Below, piece by piece: positions 38,936 to 40,577 of a DNA stretch of 40,577 bases. Under the pieces are notes generated by a model. It was not told the DNA's origin and did not search any database. It saw nothing but the letters and a program-made list of their open reading frames with translations. Both the position numbers and the translations under genes were made by a program. The stretch is from Gammaproteobacteria bacterium (GTDB taxonomy: Bacteria; Pseudomonadota; Gammaproteobacteria; Burkholderiales; Burkholderiaceae_C). How positions within the stretch are numbered: position 1 is the stretch's first letter; each line of letters begins with the position of its first letter. The DNA is taken from the NCBI GenBank assembly GCA_025359085.1, contig JANYHL010000065.1:1-40577 (forward strand). Reading direction: 5' to 3'.

Positions 38936-40577
38936 TGCTTCACCACCAAAAGCACCACAATCAAGGTCACAAAGCTGTACATCAGGTAGACCGCAATGCG
39001 CCCTTGCTGCAACAGGCCCACCACTTTCGAGATGCGTTCCACCAGTCGTGCAATCGGCAGGTAGAGCCAGTACCAGAGCGGGTCTTCAACCGTCACCCGG
39101 TAACTGGGCTGCTCGTCGAAGGGCGAGGGCAACTCGCGCTTCATGCGAAACATGGGGTCGAAAATCTGCCGGATCGGCTGCCCGAAGCCTTCGGCCGAGT
39201 CTTGCATGCGGGCGTCTTGCCAGGGGTAGCCGCAGTCCCACGCGGGTGCGCGCCGCATACGGCCGCTGTAGAGGCGGCGCACCAGCAGGTAGGTCAAGGC
39301 AAAACTGAAAATGACACCCAGCAGGAAGATCGCTGGCGCATAGCTGGCGCGCTCAACGCTCACGGGCACCAGCAGCCAGCCACTGGCCGCCACCGTCTTG
39401 GCCAAACCAGCCGACACCAGCAAGTGGGTCACTGGATCAATCAGGGCAATCACCTGGTTCGGGAACAGCCCGAGCAGCACACAGCCCGCCGTCAGCCAGA
39501 GCATTCCCACGCGCTCCCAGGTGCCGGCGTCGTGCGCCCCGGCGAGTTTTTCTTCCCGCGGTTGCCCCAGGAAGATGACGCCAAAATACTTGACCATGGT
39601 GTAGCCCGACAGCGCGGCAACCAGCGCAATCAAGGCTGCCATCACCGGCACCAGCATATTGAGAACCGAACTCGGCAACCCGGAGGTGAACAAGAAGCTT
39701 TGCAGCAGCAGCCACTCGGCGATGAAGCCCCCAAACGGCGGCAAACCGGCACAGGCCAGCACACCCACCAGAGTCGGCCAGGCGACCCAGGGCATGTAGC
39801 GAATCAACCCGCCCAATTTGCCCAGGCTGCGCTCACCGGTGGCGTGAAGCACGGCACCGGTGCTGCAGAACAGCAGGCTCTTGAAGAACGCGTGGCTAAG
39901 CAGGTGATACAGCGCCGCCGTCAGGGCCAGCGCCGCCAGCGCGTGCATGCCATAGCTTGAGAACAGCAGCGACAAACCGAAACCGGCGCAGATCAAACCG
40001 ACGTTTTCAATCGAGGAATAGGCCAGCAGGCGCTTCATTTCGACCTGGACGGTCGAGAAAACAACGCCGAACAGCGCCGTGGCCAGGCCAGTCGCCATCA
40101 ACATCACCCCCCACCACCAGATTTTGGTTTGCAGCAGGTCAAAGGACACCCGCAGGATGCCGTAGAGCGCAATCTTCAGCATCACGCCGCTCATCAGGGC
40201 CGACAAGGGAGACGGCGCGGCCGGATGCGCCTCCGGCAACCAGGTGTGCAACGGCAAGATACCGGCCTTGGCGCCAAAGCCAAACACCGCCAACACAAAA
40301 GCCACCGAGCCCCAGAATGGCGACAAATGCTGGGCCCGCATGTTGGCAAAAGTGTAGTCCCCGGTATTGGCCTGCAACACGCCAAAACACAGCAGAATGC
40401 CCAAGGCGCCGATATGGGCCACCAGCATGTAGAGGTAACCGGCAAAGCGGATTTCGGGAATGCGGTGGTTGGCAATGACCAGAAAGAACGAGGAAAAGGC
40501 CATGGTCTCCCAGACCACCATGAAGGCATAGGCATCGTCAGCGATCACCACCATGGCCATGCTGGCCAGAAAAATAT
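38932..40577 (-). CDS. HyfB-like proton-channel membrane subunit (5' end outside window)
   Basis: The reading frame is open through the right edge of the window; the ATG at 40560 is internal, since the sequence before it (IFLASMAMVVIADDAYAF) continues the family pattern. HyfB proteins are about 670 residues, so some 120 N-terminal residues are missing. The visible part has the NuoL/M family blocks GFGAKAGILPLHTWLPEAHP, SPLSALMSGVMLKIALYGIL, KRLLAYSSIENVGLICAGFG and HLLSHAFFKSLLFCSTGAVL with their conserved lysines and histidines. The 3' part, about 100 residues after CGYPWQDARMQDSAEGFGQP, matches the HyfB/HycC C-terminal tail. It is the first visible gene of the operon. Confidence 0.94.
   Translation of the reverse strand, partial: IFLASMAMVVIADDAYAFMVVWETMAFSSFFLVIANHRIPEIRFAGYLYMLVAHIGALGILLCFGVLQANTGDYTFANMRAQHLSPFWGSVAFVLAVFGFGAKAGILPLHTWLPEAHPAAPSPLSALMSGVMLKIALYGILRVSFDLLQTKIWWWGVMLMATGLATALFGVVFSTVQVEMKRLLAYSSIENVGLICAGFGLSLLFSSYGMHALAALALTAALYHLLSHAFFKSLLFCSTGAVLHATGERSLGKLGGLIRYMPWVAWPTLVGVLACAGLPPFGGFIAEWLLLQSFLFTSGLPSSVLNMLVPVMAALIALVAALSGYTMVKYFGVIFLGQPREEKLAGAHDAGTWERVGMLWLTAGCVLLGLFPNQVIALIDPVTHLLVSAGLAKTVAASGWLLVPVSVERASYAPAIFLLGVIFSFALTYLLVRRLYSGRMRRAPAWDCGYPWQDARMQDSAEGFGQPIRQIFDPMFRMKRELPSPFDEQPSYRVTVEDPLWYWLYLPIARLVERISKVVGLLQQGRIAVYLMYSFVTLIVVLLVVKQ

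Overview
The window looks like chromosomal DNA from a high-GC betaproteobacterium, most likely Burkholderiales/Comamonadaceae of the Rhodoferax/Polaromonas type. This is an inference from protein flavour, from the DUF3305-DUF3306-polyferredoxin-TorD-FDH gene order and from a C-run/G-run intergenic hairpin common in that family; no rRNA or other phylogenetic marker is present. Most genes lie on the minus strand. Exceptions are csbD, metG, the large regulator, the haem-binding lipoprotein and the relics of a broken complex, all on the plus strand. No tRNA, rRNA, CRISPR array, transposase or integrase was recognised.

Layout. 1-1703: 3'-truncated YbbP-type ABC transporter permease. 1855-3932: a probable Fur-controlled iron-uptake operon of cupredoxin, FTR1 permease and outer-membrane protein, behind a perfect 9-1-9 palindrome resembling a Fur box. 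4089-14766: an eleven-gene formate dehydrogenase locus read leftward in the order DUF3305, DUF3306, 708-residue polyferredoxin, TorD-like chaperone, small Tat-targeted protein, fdhA, fdhB, small lipoprotein, cytochrome b subunit, small exported protein, fdhD. It encodes a Tat-exported, cysteine-type molybdenum or tungsten enzyme delivering electrons to the quinone pool, plus its assembly factors. 14968-18631: FecR-domain exported protein, Mrp/ApbC Fe-S carrier and CsbD. 18809-20911: metG. 21034-22583: small Rho-N-like protein and a glycine-zipper/alpha-beta hydrolase fusion. 22912-29034: an accessory region in which pieces of a degenerate group-4 hydrogenase-related complex flank a cupin, a methyltransferase and a divergent XRE-AAA-TPR regulator. 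29354-31558: OsmC-YcaO fusion. 32223-33295: frameshifted ethylbenzene-dehydrogenase-type haem-binding lipoprotein with a possible FNR site upstream and a strong terminator downstream. 33793-40577: tightly overlapping hyfB-C-E-F-G-I-like operon, open at the window edge.

The most interesting content is the hyf-like operon. It has a full membrane arm and a small subunit with intact [4Fe-4S] ligands, but its large subunit lacks both CxxC motifs that bind the NiFe centre, and no HyfH-type ferredoxin gene lies between large and small subunits. It therefore resembles the energy-converting hydrogenase-related (Ehr) complexes rather than a true hydrogenase. About 5-11 kb to its left in the window lie scrambled remains of a second such complex: a large-subunit C-terminal tail, a collapsed ferredoxin/small-subunit fusion and, 5.7 kb away, an internal large-subunit piece. 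One cell line therefore appears to have had two paralogous complexes beside a formate dehydrogenase locus and lost one. A functional link between formate oxidation and the Ehr-like complex is a hypothesis based only on proximity.
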